Shown here piece by piece: positions 1 through 10,814 of a stretch of DNA of 64,000 nucleotides. Under the pieces are notes generated by a model that was given only the letters and a program-made list of their open reading frames with translations, did no database searches and had not been told where the DNA came from. This DNA comes from Oscarella lobularis (taxonomy: Eukaryota > Porifera > Homoscleromorpha > Homosclerophorida > Oscarellidae). Location: the NCBI RefSeq assembly GCF_947507565.1, contig NC_089182.1, forward strand, positions 2,666,001 through 2,730,000. Direction: 5' to 3'. The position numbers were made by a program, and so were the translations under genes. The first letter of the stretch is position 1, and every line of letters begins with the position of its first letter.

Positions 1-2077
1 GGATTAGCACCGCAACTGAGAAGTTGAACGACGTTCTATAGCAAAAGCAGTGTATATGAAAATCAAATTTCGTACATATACATACAGACTCGACTTACTC
101 GGAAATAGCCTCCGGTTGCCGCGTAGTGAAGAGCCGTGTCGCTATCAGTAGCGTCTTTCATATTCAAAAAATCCTGACTAATATTCTTTCCCTTGCACAG
201 GATATATATACAAATACAAAAAGCATTTGAGCGCTGCTCGCAATACCTCGAGCACGAATTCCATGGTTTCAATGTGTCCGACCGCTTGGTGAACAACCGA
301 GCAGCCCGTTGCATTGACGACCGTCAAGTCGGCGCCGGAGTTGATAAGAAGGCGCACCGTCTTCGTGCAGCCGTGATGAGCGGCGAGCAAAACAGGCGTA
401 TTGCCCTCTCTGTCTTTCGAATCGATAGCAGCACCCTAAATCAATAAATAGAGCTAATAGCCCAAGGGGGAACTTTACGTGCCTTCGACAGTAGAAGCTC
501 CACAACTTCGGGTAAATCTGCTTTGGACGCTCTAGACAAGATAGGGAAGTGAATTTCTACATGATGTGGGTATACGATGCCTACTCGTGAAGCGGCATGC
601 GACCTTTGTTGTTCCTCATGTGAACAATGTCTTCGTCGACGCTAACCAAGTGGCGAACGATTCCAACGAAGCCGAGCTGAGCGGCCAAATGCAGCGGCGT
701 GTCACCGCAAAGCTACGACAAGCAACAAAAAAATCTCTCGCATGAGACAGTAATCGAGAAAGGAATAATTTTAGTAACCATGCAATGCTTCAACCTGACG
801 CCTTTCTCCAGACACATACGCACGACCTAAGGACATAGAAAACCCTCCGCTTCGTTTTCTACGTAATAACTTACAGGAAGGTGACCGCTGCGAACGGCTA
901 GATGAAGTAGAGACGACTGCGTCAAATCAGCCATGTGCAGTATGTCCTTCCACATAGTGCAGTGGATCTTACGCTTGCAAGCTAAAGATGCACACCATCC
1001 TTCTAAAATTTCTTCTTTTTAATTAACTAATTGATCACCGTGCTGAAACAGGACGTCGAGAACGCTTCGCGATCCCTTCAGCGCTGCCGTGCTGAACGGC
1101 GTGAAGAGATTCTGATCGCGACACAGAAGCAATTTGACGTCAGAAGGGTAATTCACCGACGAGAGCAATTCGGGGCAATCTTGAAGTGTGCCCTTTTCCT
1201 CTTCTCCTCCTCCTCCTCCTCCTTCTCTTTGTGGACCATTCAGTTGCTGGATGGCAATCTCGCGTTGCTCCTCGACGTACAAATCATCGTTGTCGCTCGT
1301 CGCGTTGCTGCTCTCGCGACCCGCCACGGAGATCATGCGAGCGAAACGAAACGCTTTTTTCTTGTCCTCGTCGTAGTGAAGAAGGAGCGCGGCAATTTCC
1401 GGCAAATCGGCCTCGGCGGCCACGTGCAACGCCGTTTGGCCTTTGGGCGAGCGCAGCGTCGTGTTCGGCTCTTCTTCGAGCACGTGCTGGCGGACGAGGT
1501 ATAAAACGTGCGATTAATTATTTAATCTATATTTATCTGTATGTTGTGATGGGCTATGAGACCGCTCAACATATTTTTCTCGTGTTGCCATCTGGAGACA
1601 TGCCATGCGTTCTCACTTCAACAATGGCCGTGCTTCCCGTTCTGACTGCCATGTGGAGAAGTGGCTCGCGTTCGCTCGGATTCGAGTCGACGTACTTCTG
1701 AACGATTCGCGTCATCAGTTTCGTTTCGCAGTCTGTCAGTGACCTCGGTGTCGAATCTATTGGCAACGAAGCCAGATTGGAATGATGACGTATCATTAGG
1801 CGACACTCGTACCACTACGTATTGATTCTACCTCGTTTCTGCTTCCATCGGCCCAGAACGCGATTTATAACCATAATTTCGTTTGCCTTTTTTTCGAACG
1901 CGCCAGTGACCTACAGGATAGGACGTTAGGTTTATATTCTGCAGTCGGTTGTCTTACTAGTGCTTGGCCGCGCTTTCGCTTCTTTAGCTGGCGCGGACTG
2001 AACGAATGACCGCGCGGAAGCGACTTGATCTTGTCGTCTTCGCTTGCCTGGTAGAAGCTTTCATTTCCCAGGTCCAT
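1..2077 (-). CDS. Ankyrin-repeat protein, partial (3' part off the window)
   Basis: Minus-strand exons carry successive ankyrin repeats. Clear ones are GQTALHVAAEADLPEIAALL (about 1380-1440), SSLLHLAVRSGHLP (about 880-930), GDTPLHLAAQLGFVGIVRHL (about 640-710), GNTPVLLAAHHGCTKTVRLL (about 330-400) and TALHYAATGGYF (about 110-150). An upstream exon (about 1629-1803) ends in a GTGAGA donor and contains PLLHMAVRTGS. Joined exons keep frame across small introns. The proposed first exon at 2077 (MDLGNESFYQ) is uncertain. An acidic, Gly/Glu-rich insert interrupts the repeats near 1190-1240. The gene continues past base 1, so its C-terminal module is unseen. A TRPA-type channel or another long ankyrin protein would fit, and the sequence here cannot decide. 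Confidence 0.7.
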
Positions 2078-2296
2078 TCTTTTGTCAATGAGGTGAACAG
2101 TAGCGCACGTACGAGGCGGAAGCAGGAAGGGGTAGACTTAGTCATCCTCATCCTCACATAGATTTCCACCCGAGACCCCTTCTAAAAAATAAAGACTTCG
2201 CCAAAATTGAGCTTCGTATCAATTAAGTAGTCAATTATGTAACAAAACTTCTATGTACTGTATAGCCAATCGTGTCCTCTACTTTTCATTCTTAGG

Positions 2297-4733
2297 TCAA
2301 GTCTTTCGCTTTTTCTTTTTATGAGAACGATGTCTTTGTTGCGGCCTACTATCAGGACCGAAACCCTGTTCGTAGTCCTGAAAAAACCTGTTGAAGAATT
2401 CGTCTGGACCAGGATTTCTCCTAGAGCAAAAAAAACAAGAAAATATTAGGTTAGAGACTAAATCGAACGCTCCAACGTTCACCGTGACGAGTTTGGACGT
2501 CGAGGCGGTCGGCCAAAGAACGGTTGCGACGGCGGCGGCGGCGGAGGCGGCTGAGAAGACGACGACGGATCTCTCGTCGCAAGACGCATGACGATCAAGT
2601 GATGATTCGGCGGAACGCGAGACATAAGATTCTGCATTGTCAGACGACATGAAATCCAAACCTATATACGCGGACCCTCCTCACCTGACAACCGGCCCAC
2701 TCGCTTACGTCCCACACAGCGCGATCCATGCAAGCATAGAAAAATACCTTGAAACCTAGCATGGCCGTTTCGCACCATAGATCGCCCTACGACAAAAAAA
2801 ACGATGTCTAGGAACGAAGTGGCACTTTGTTCTTTCTCCACCTCGGTGACGGGGTGACGTCTGCCGTTGCATGCTGAGCAATAACGAGCTGCATAGAGCG
2901 GTCGATCGGTTCGGTAGCGTCGGTGCGAACCGTTGCAGTTTTGACACTGGAGCCAATTCTTAGCCTTGGGAGATACGCTGTGTTGTATTAGATAACCCAC
3001 CTAAACTAATTTTCTTACCTCTTCCATTTTTTTCTTCATATCTTCGAAGAACTCTTCGAATTTTGTCTGAAAAATCGATAGATCGAATTTGCTTCTCGAT
3101 AGTTTGCACTACCAATGTACTCTTAGCGCTTCGGATTCAAATGATTTGCTGTCGTATTCCCTCCGTTTTTCCTTTCGAAAAAAATTCAGATAACAAACGA
3201 CGCTTCCACGTGACTTTTTTCTCACCGAATCTTTCAACGTTTCAAAGGCTTGCGACAAAATCTTAAACGCCTCTTCCGTACCGGGACTCTCGTTCTGCTC
3301 GCGAGAAATAAAAACCAAGATGATTTCTCCTCGTGCCTCTTACTTTATCAGGATGAACCATCACCGCCTGTTTTCTGTAGTGGCGTTTGATTTCCTCTTC
3401 GCTTGCATCTCTGGCAACGCCAAGAATACTATAAAGATCCTTATCTCGACACGTCAAGAGTCGTTCCACCGCTTCGTGGCCTAAACACATGCAGACGTAT
3501 AAAAGAAAAAAAGAGAGTCTATTTCGCGTACTTGTCGTTGGAAGTTCGATTGTGTAATTCGACGTACCGTCGTTCGTCTTGTTATTAGTTGAAGTGTTAT
3601 TACTATTATTGTAGCTTGCTTTGGGTTCTCGTCCTAATTTCGTTAGCATAGACGTTTTGATCGTGATCCACGCGCGACGCAGTCGCGGTTGCGCGTGTTC
3701 GCGCCACACAAAGACGGTCTTTACTCGCACGTAAGCACAAGCGAGAGAACCGTAATAGAAAGTCCATTCTTTAACAATACAAATGACCGACCAGATCCTG
3801 AAAAACACAAGAATCATATTATAAAGTCTCTCTATATATACAATGTATGTACACTTTAGCCAATAACGCGAGTCCAGTCCAGACAAAAGCCAGAATGTAT
3901 ATGCCAGTTCGAAGCAGTTTTTCTTTCAAATCTAATGCACGGCATCGATAGCTTTTTTTCTATTACAATACATTCTCTTTTTTACCTTCACCTCTCCCAT
4001 TCCCGTCCTCGCCGTCATCGTCGTCCCAGACAGCCCTTTTCCGTCCCCTCGACCTCGATTTTCCGCATTCCCTTTTCCGTCCTTTGTATTCGCCTCCAGT
4101 CGACGTCATCGGCGTCGTCGTCACTTCTCCGTCGACGTCAGGCCGCCGTCGTCTCCCGGCGGCAATCGTGCGCGAAATTCTCGCTCCGCCGACGCGCAAA
4201 CCGGCGGGCGGCGGACGACATCGACTCGACCCATCCTCCGTCGACGTCGTTCGATTCGCTTCGCACGACGACGATTCGCTATAGATCGTATTTTCTTCCG
4301 TTTCTCCGCGCTCGTCGTCGGCGTCGATGCCCGATTCGTTCGCCAGGCGACCTCCCTTTACCGTCCATCGATCGTCGTCGGTCGTTTCGTTGGTCGTTTC
4401 GCTGGTGGCGATTTCTTTTAGGAGTTCTCCGTATTTTGACTCGGTGTCGTTCATTCGCATCGCCTGGGAAGAGCGGGACAAAGAGTCGCGTTTGGGGAAT
4501 GGGGTAGGCCTCTATGCAGAGCGGCTGCACCTTCTTGAGCAGTTCGACGGCTCGTTCTGCATTTCCATCGGCGATTTTTGCCTTTGCTAGGCTGAAAAAC
4601 GATTCGGCTGATTCCCTGCACGAGTCGTCTTGCGTTAGATTGAGAAATAGGTATCGCGGCGTTCGACTTAGGATGCGAGTAGATGCGCACGACACTCATC
4701 GTACCTGTTTGCCGCCTGGAGAGCCGAATCCAT
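2297..4733 (-). CDS. DnaJ/Hsp40 co-chaperone, DNAJC14-like with DNAJB12-like N-terminus
   Basis: This is a membrane-associated J-protein expected at the ER, stimulating Hsp70. The start MDSALQAANR at 4733 splices to a short helical segment (ESAESFFSLAKAKIADGNAE) resembling the N-terminus of DNAJB12/B14. An acidic and basic low-complexity region follows. A hydrophobic segment, GIYILAFVWTGLALLAK, lies near 3860-3910. The J-domain (YSILGVARDASEEEIKRHYR) retains the HPD motif (MVHPDK). Downstream come a Cys-rich stretch (CQNCNGSHRRYRTDRPLYAA, then YCSACNGRRHPVTE) and GDLWCETAMLGFKVFFYACM, both typical of DNAJC14. The tail RNPGPDEFFNRFF...KKKKRKT also matches that family. One intron (2662-2684) appears to be only 23 nt. 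The gene is head to head with the TPR-JmjC gene, 79 nt between start codons. DNAJC14 identity of the body is strong; the N-terminal relationship is my inference. Confidence 0.85.
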
Positions 4734-4812
4734 TGTGTTTTCGCTTGACGAATAGTACGGGCCTTCACTCTGTAAGATCCCCGGAGAATCATCTTTCTTT
4801 GCCGAATGTGTC
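4734..4812. promoter_or_regulatory. Short bidirectional promoter (DnaJ / TPR-JmjC)
   Basis: Only 79 nt separate the divergent start codons at 4733 (minus) and 4813 (plus), so both promoters must share or overlap this segment and the adjoining 5' coding sequence. No TATA box is evident. This is inferred from geometry only. Confidence 0.5.
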
Positions 4813-6789
4813 ATGTCACTTGGCACAATAGCTCTTGGTTGCGTTTTTTGCATTGGATTTTTGATTCGCGGAAACGGGAACGCTTCTGAGTCTCCTGACG
4901 TCACGATGGATCTGACGTCACTAGTGCAAAAAGCGTTTGAGCACTATGACTCAGGAAGATTTGAAGCGTCAATTCAACTGCTTACCAAAGCAGACCGCAT
5001 TTCTCCGAATCAGCCAGACATACTCGAATTACTGGCTATGACTCATCTCGAAGCAAATCGACCCGAAAGGGCTCTGCACTTTTACGAGAGAAAACTAAGC
5101 CTACTTTCACTGGGAGATACGAACGATATAGCAACGACGTCCTATAGTCTCGGAGTTGTCTATACAAAGCTGAATCAGCCTATGAAGGCAGCAGCTTACT
5201 ATAAAGTCTGTTACAGTACTACACGGATTTTCATTTTTTTTATGATTCTAAAAAGGACTCTCTGCGTTACGATGAGCATAATTCGAATGCTCACTGCAAC
5301 TTGGGCATCGTTCTCGCAGAGTTAGGCCAAATGTGTGTGTCTCAGTTCTCTTGTCTTGCTTAGTTTGACGTTAAGATTTTAGGGAGGAAGCAAAGTCGTC
5401 TTTGCGCACGGCTTTGCTGCTCAATCCTAAAGACGACTACGCTGCTCACGAGCTCTTACTTATTGAAAAGCAGGAAGGAGAAGAGAATTTGATTAGAGAA
5501 TTAGAAGAGAAAAGCGAAAGGGACAATTTGACGATTTTTTCTGGTTTTGGTCAAATCGATCGACGGTATCATTCGCTTTAGAATTAAATTCGTTACATAA
5601 ACAACGTATTCTTACTAGAGCGGGGCTTTCGGCGAAAGACTTCGTTCAAGAATATGTCATGCAATCGCGCCCTCTCATATTAACTGACGTCGCATCTAAG
5701 ATGGTGCCCCAAATGTGGAATTACGACTACGTGCTCGACCATTGTCGTCGCAAAAAAGTAACGCTCAATAAACGAATTCGCGACAAACGATTGTGGGCTG
5801 ATCTTGCCCCTAGCCGCGAGGTAAGCACTCTTAGACGTCATAACTGCTTCGCTAGACTTGGGGTACTCGTAGACAACGGTAGGGCAGTTTATAGAAGATC
5901 TTCTTGCTGATAAGACCAGCGAGCACTACTTACATGACTACAGTTTACCTCTCAACTGTCCAGCTCTGCTTGAAGGCTTAAGGCATGGCACTGAAAGTCT
6001 ACAGATAAGGCATAACTTGACTGAGTTCTGTGAAGGATACCGGGGTACTTTGCCCGCGATTTCCTACAACGAGTGCCCAATTTTTTCCGGGGACAGCCAC
6101 TTCTTTATAGGAATATGTGGCCCAGTCTATTTATTGGTCCCAAAGGTTAGCGCGTGAAGAGATTGCCTCGCACGTCTATGAGATCATTCCTTTGTATTGC
6201 AAGGAACGATGAGTGGCCTTCACATTGATTCTCTGTGTACGAATTTTTGGATGGCCTTGTTCAAGGGACGAAAGAAGTGGACGTTCTACGAAAAAGAAGC
6301 AGTTCATTACTTATACTATGACTGGACAAAGGTAGTGTCTCAATTCTGTTAGCACTACTGTATGAAATTTGTTTCTAGTCTGCCTTCAAAACGGATCCGC
6401 TACGGCCAAATTTTGAATCATTTCCTCTCTCTAGATATGCTCAGAAAACAGAAGTTATTTTGGAGCCAGGAGAGGTGGGCTGCTTCTATTTGGCAATAGT
6501 GTTGATCAAATTTTTGCTTTCTAAGGTCATTTTCGTTCCAGCTGAAGTGCCTCATTTAGTTGTCAATTTGGAAGACACCATTGCCATCAGTGCTAATTAC
6601 GTAGACCAGTCTAATTACCACTGTACGTGCGATGATCTCGAAGTATCGGGAAAAAGACAGAAAGAGAAAAAACTTCTTCGCTCTGTGCTGTGTAGCGATA
6701 CTTTCAAGAACAATCTATTCGAGGGGTTGACTGTAGTTAGAGAAGGTGCAGACTATGTAAACTGGGAAGAATATAAAAGTCCTAAATAG
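4813..6789 (+). CDS. Membrane-anchored TPR-JmjC (cupin-like) 2-oxoglutarate oxygenase
   Basis: Starts MSLGTIALGCVFCIGFLIRG, a signal peptide or signal anchor, then TPR repeats (about residues 35-200; for example QKAFEHYDSGRFEASIQLL, HCNLGIVLAELGQ). The C-terminal half is a JmjC/cupin-like domain: RPLILTDVASKMVPQMWNYD, then MWPSLFIGPKG spliced to TMSGLHIDSLCTNFWMALFK. The HxD iron-binding pair is in LHID and a later His in VPAEVPHLVVNLEDTIAIS completes the facial triad. This predicts an Fe(II)/2-oxoglutarate hydroxylase or demethylase acting in or facing the secretory pathway; the substrate is unknown. Frame continuity requires a 38-nt intron at 6073-6110. TPR plus JmjC in a membrane-targeted protein recalls secretory-pathway hydroxylases, but I cannot name an orthologue. 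Confidence 0.8.
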
Positions 6790-6938
6790 CTGCCTTCGTT
6801 TATAGAAATTGAATATAATTTTCTCGTGTTTAGCACAAGAGACATTGAGAGAAACAATAACATTACCGTGGATAATCACATATACAGCGATTTTCATTTG
6901 CACTCGTCACTACTGGCCTAAGACCCCATTGCACGCCT

Positions 6939-9900
6939 TTGTGCATGGATGCCTTAAAACTAGGCTTTCTCTACGCTACGGTGCTGCTTTCGTATGCACA
7001 CCAATTCGACCCTCCCGTCTTACCAGTAGATCTCTTCGATCTGAACTATAACTTGACGAACAACACGCCACAGGGATTCGCTCTAGAAAAACAACTAACA
7101 GTGGAGAGCATCGTTCGGCAGGACTGCGACGGGCCGGCGAAACGAGTTATCAACAAATGGTGCCAAATGAGAGCCACGACCCAATGGAAAGCGTTCGAGC
7201 CCGAACCACGATACTCTCACGACGCAGCCGCTTACAGTCGAGGTAAGGAGTTCGGAAATCTAAGGCGAATGCTCGTATTTGGCGGAGTTGGCCCGGCCCT
7301 GGGGTACGAAGGCAAAACGTGGACGTTTCTGCCCTGGTCGGGATCGTGGGTAAGAATCCCTGAAACTTCTCCGAGTCCCATCACAAGAAAGTTTCACACG
7401 TTGACGACACTTTGCGACGCGCAGGTCGTTCTGATCGGAGGAGTTTCGGCAATGACGCGACAAGTCTTCAACGACACGTGGATTTTCGACGGGAAAACGG
7501 AAACGTGGAACGAGGTGCGCGTCGTAGCACCTTCGAACGAAAGCGAAATCTTTTTGCCGAGAAATCGTCACACAGCGAACGCCGTGCTCGATCCCGAGTC
7601 TCCCTGCAGCTGCAAGGAATCCGTTCTCATATTCGGCGGAGTCAGCGACAATGGAGACCTCATCCATTATGCTTCCAGACTTCGTTTTTTCAACGAACTG
7701 TGGATGCTTCGTTGTGTTTCGGAAGGAAACGAAATATCGCCCGTGCGTACCTATCAATACAAGAAAATTACTAGCCGAAAAAAATTTTGGCCTCGAGCTC
7801 GCGCCGCTCACGCGGCGGCGTATTCAACGCAAAGGCACGCTCTTTACGTGTGGGGAGGTCAAAGTAAAATGATAGTAACATTTGCTGATATTTGGATATT
7901 CAATTTAAGAGCGATGCTTTGGGAAGGGCTGATCGTTCCGGACGACGTGCTCGGGAAAGCTGGAAGTAGTGTCTATGCGAAAGGAATCTACGTCGCGGAA
8001 CACGAAGTCATTTTGTACTTGGCCACGTCAGGTAATCCCCTAGTCCTTGACACACGTACGAATCAAACCGCAGTCGCGACGAACGACTTTACGGGACTAG
8101 ACTACTTACCGCTTCTTCTGTTTTCCGCCGTGAAGATAGAAAAAGCGGTTATGGTATATGGAGGATTATCAAAAATCTCCCGTAATACTAGATCTGCCAA
8201 ATATTACAACTTGCTGAAATCAAACCTGGTTTGGAATTTCACCATGACAACCAAAACCAGGTACTACTGGCAACGAAACGCCATTATTATGACGCATCCA
8301 AATCTGAGAGACTGGGGTGTTAACTACTATTACGACAACAATTTCTACCTATTCGGCGGAGTTTTGCAGTCGGGAGATACGTTTACGGAATTCAAGGACG
8401 ACTATTTGTGGGTGCTAAACTTAAAAGCAATGACTTGGTGGAAATACAAGCCCGAAGTTTTTCCCAGAACTGTTTCTTCGGCTTCTTGGGATCTGCTCGA
8501 CAAAACAAACAAAGACAGGGCTGTTCTTGTTCTGCACGGAGGCATGCTTAGTTCAATATTCAATCTGGCGGCCAGTGACGAGACGTGGGGATATCATTTA
8601 CATACTAGAATGTGGACAAAAATCAGGCGTAGACAGACGGTGTTACCAAGAGCTGGACACACTATGGTGTCGTTAGGAAATCATTCGTTCTTACTATTTG
8701 GAGGAGTCGTGCAGAAGAGAAAGCACGACGCAGGACTCATAGAATGGATTATGGCAAACGATATGTGGATTGTTACCGTTGACGATTCGTACAATTCAGA
8801 GTGGTTTCAGCTATTTCCTATCAATCAAAGGCGGTCTCGTTTTTATCCTCCCCCGGTCAAAGGACACAAAGCCTTTATCAGGGAAGGAAGAATGTTTATT
8901 ATAAGTGGCATGCTTGACGAACAAACGGTATTTTATGGCCTGTGGTCGTATCACATACGACGACAAATTTGGGAATGTTTGCATTCAAAAACCAATTTCG
9001 GCGACCGATTGTTTTTCATAGACAATCTCTTCGTCGAGGCTTCCACTACTGAAAAACTATTCGCCATCGGAAATTTGACTCTGAACGATGCCAATTTCAG
9101 CCTTTATCATTCGTTCGGGGTCCCGCCGCCATCTATACGCGCTTTACTTACCCTTCATATTAAAACTAATCAGTGGACTATCCTACAATATATTCCAACA
9201 TCGCAATCGCCAGCAGGACTTTTCTCTTTCAAAGAAACATTAAAACTGACAACGACAATGTTTGACCTGGAGAACGGCTTAGCTCGAATTCTAAAAATTA
9301 CTCCCGGTTGCTTCCGAGGATACCACAGCGCCAATTTCTCTTATGAGCGCTGTCTACAATGCCCGGTGGGAACTTTTTCACTCGACGGTGCAGAAGAATG
9401 TTCGAAATGTCCGAAAGGACTAACGACCAAAACGGCTCGAGCTACGAGCATTGGGGACTGCATTTGCCGCAGGGACTATTGCTCGCAGGGCACTTGCGTT
9501 CTAGTTAACTCTAATAACGTCCCGGCGCCGTTTTGCAAATGCAAAGCCGGTTTCACGGGCAATAGATGCGAATATCCAACGTACTATCTCGTGACTCTTG
9601 GAATAGCTGTACTGCTTACTGTCGTCCTCCTGAGTATATTGCTAATGCGAAACATGAAAAAGAGCAAGACTGAGCTCAACTACACAAAACAAGAGTTGGA
9701 CGATACGGAAAAGAAGCGAAGCGCTTTAGACGACGTCTGGCAAATCAATTGGAACGAGATCAAAATCCTATCTCAACTCGACAGGGGGGGAAGTGGCGAC
9801 GTGTACAAGGGCGAGTACAGAGAACTGACAATCGCCGTGAAAAAATTAAAAGACGCCGACTACGAACGAAGAGATCGTTTCACGTTGGAATTTCAAAGGG

Positions 9901-10702
9901 AAATCGAACTAATGAAAACGACTCGACATCCAAACATCGTGCTATTTATCGGGGGCGGTCAGATACCGGAAGACGGATGTCCATTTTTGGTATTAGAATA
10001 CCTGTCTAGAGGGGACCTCGGCACCATTCTCAGAAATACCCAGATACCCATCAGGGAATTGCAATTTGCCTTGGACATAGCCAAAGGCATGCAATTCCTT
10101 CACAATCTCTCACCTCCACAAGTCCACAGAGACTTGAAAAGTAATAATTTATTGGTAAGCGAACGTTGGGTGGTAAAGGTCGCCGATTTCGGTCAAGCGC
10201 GATTAGTGAGCACGGAGAAAATAGCGCAGGAGTCGAGAACACCGGACGAGTGCGCGGCAACGAACGACGAAACCGTTCCGCTCTTAATGAAACCCAATCG
10301 TTCCATGACTACTAATCTTGGAACTCTACTGTGGAGATCTCCTGAACTTTTTGAGAGAAGACCGTATGGAACACCAACGGACGTTTACAGGTAAGATTAT
10401 CGTACGGACGATTCATAGTGTCTAACTATCGTTTCCTTAGCTATGGAGTCGTTTTGTGGGAAATTTGGCATCGAAAATTGCCGTTCTACGACTATCCGTT
10501 TAGGTGGGGACATCAACTACGAAGTGCGGTGGTGAGGGGGCAAAGGCCGCGAATTTCGGATCGATGTCCGACGGAAATTAGAGGTCTAATCACGGCGTGC
10601 TGGGATAATTGCCAAAATGCAAGACCTACCTTCCAAAGTGTCGTCGATCGTCTGCAAGAATTGGCCATCACATCGGACGAGACATCGGCTATCTCAGAAT
10701 AG
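6939..10702 (+). CDS. Kelch/EGF receptor-like TKL protein kinase
   Basis: A predicted single-pass receptor of about 1,240 residues in two exons (intron about 10391-10440). The N-terminus MDALKLGFLYATVLLSYA looks like a signal peptide, so Met at 6945 may be the true start. The ectodomain has about eight kelch-type GG motifs (LVFGGVGP, LIFGGVSD, YVWGGQSK, MVYGGLSK, YLFGGVLQ, LLFGGVVQ and others). A Cys-rich module (CLQCPVGTFSLDGAEECSKC) and an EGF domain (CKCKAGFTGNRC) follow. The TM is YYLVTLGIAVLLTVVLLSIL (about 882-903). The kinase domain keeps the Gly loop (GGSGDV), catalytic Lys (IAVKKL), HRDLKSNN, ADFGQAR and an APE-like SPE, so it should be active. The sequence is TKL/Ser-Thr-like rather than tyrosine kinase. 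Most of the gene is one long exon, unlike its neighbours. I do not know this domain order from bilaterian receptors. Confidence 0.9.
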
Positions 10703-10814
10703 ACTCTATGTAGATGAACTGCTGCTCGAAAAAACGTGAAGAATTTAGGCGTTTAGTTACCTTTTTGCAAATCACCGGGGCCCGGATAGCTAGTCAAACA
10801 GGACCCGTACAAGC

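Noticed and set aside
2391-2591. Small plus-strand Ala-rich protein inside the DnaJ gene
   Set aside because: Antisense shadow of the Pro-rich DNAJC14-like exon.
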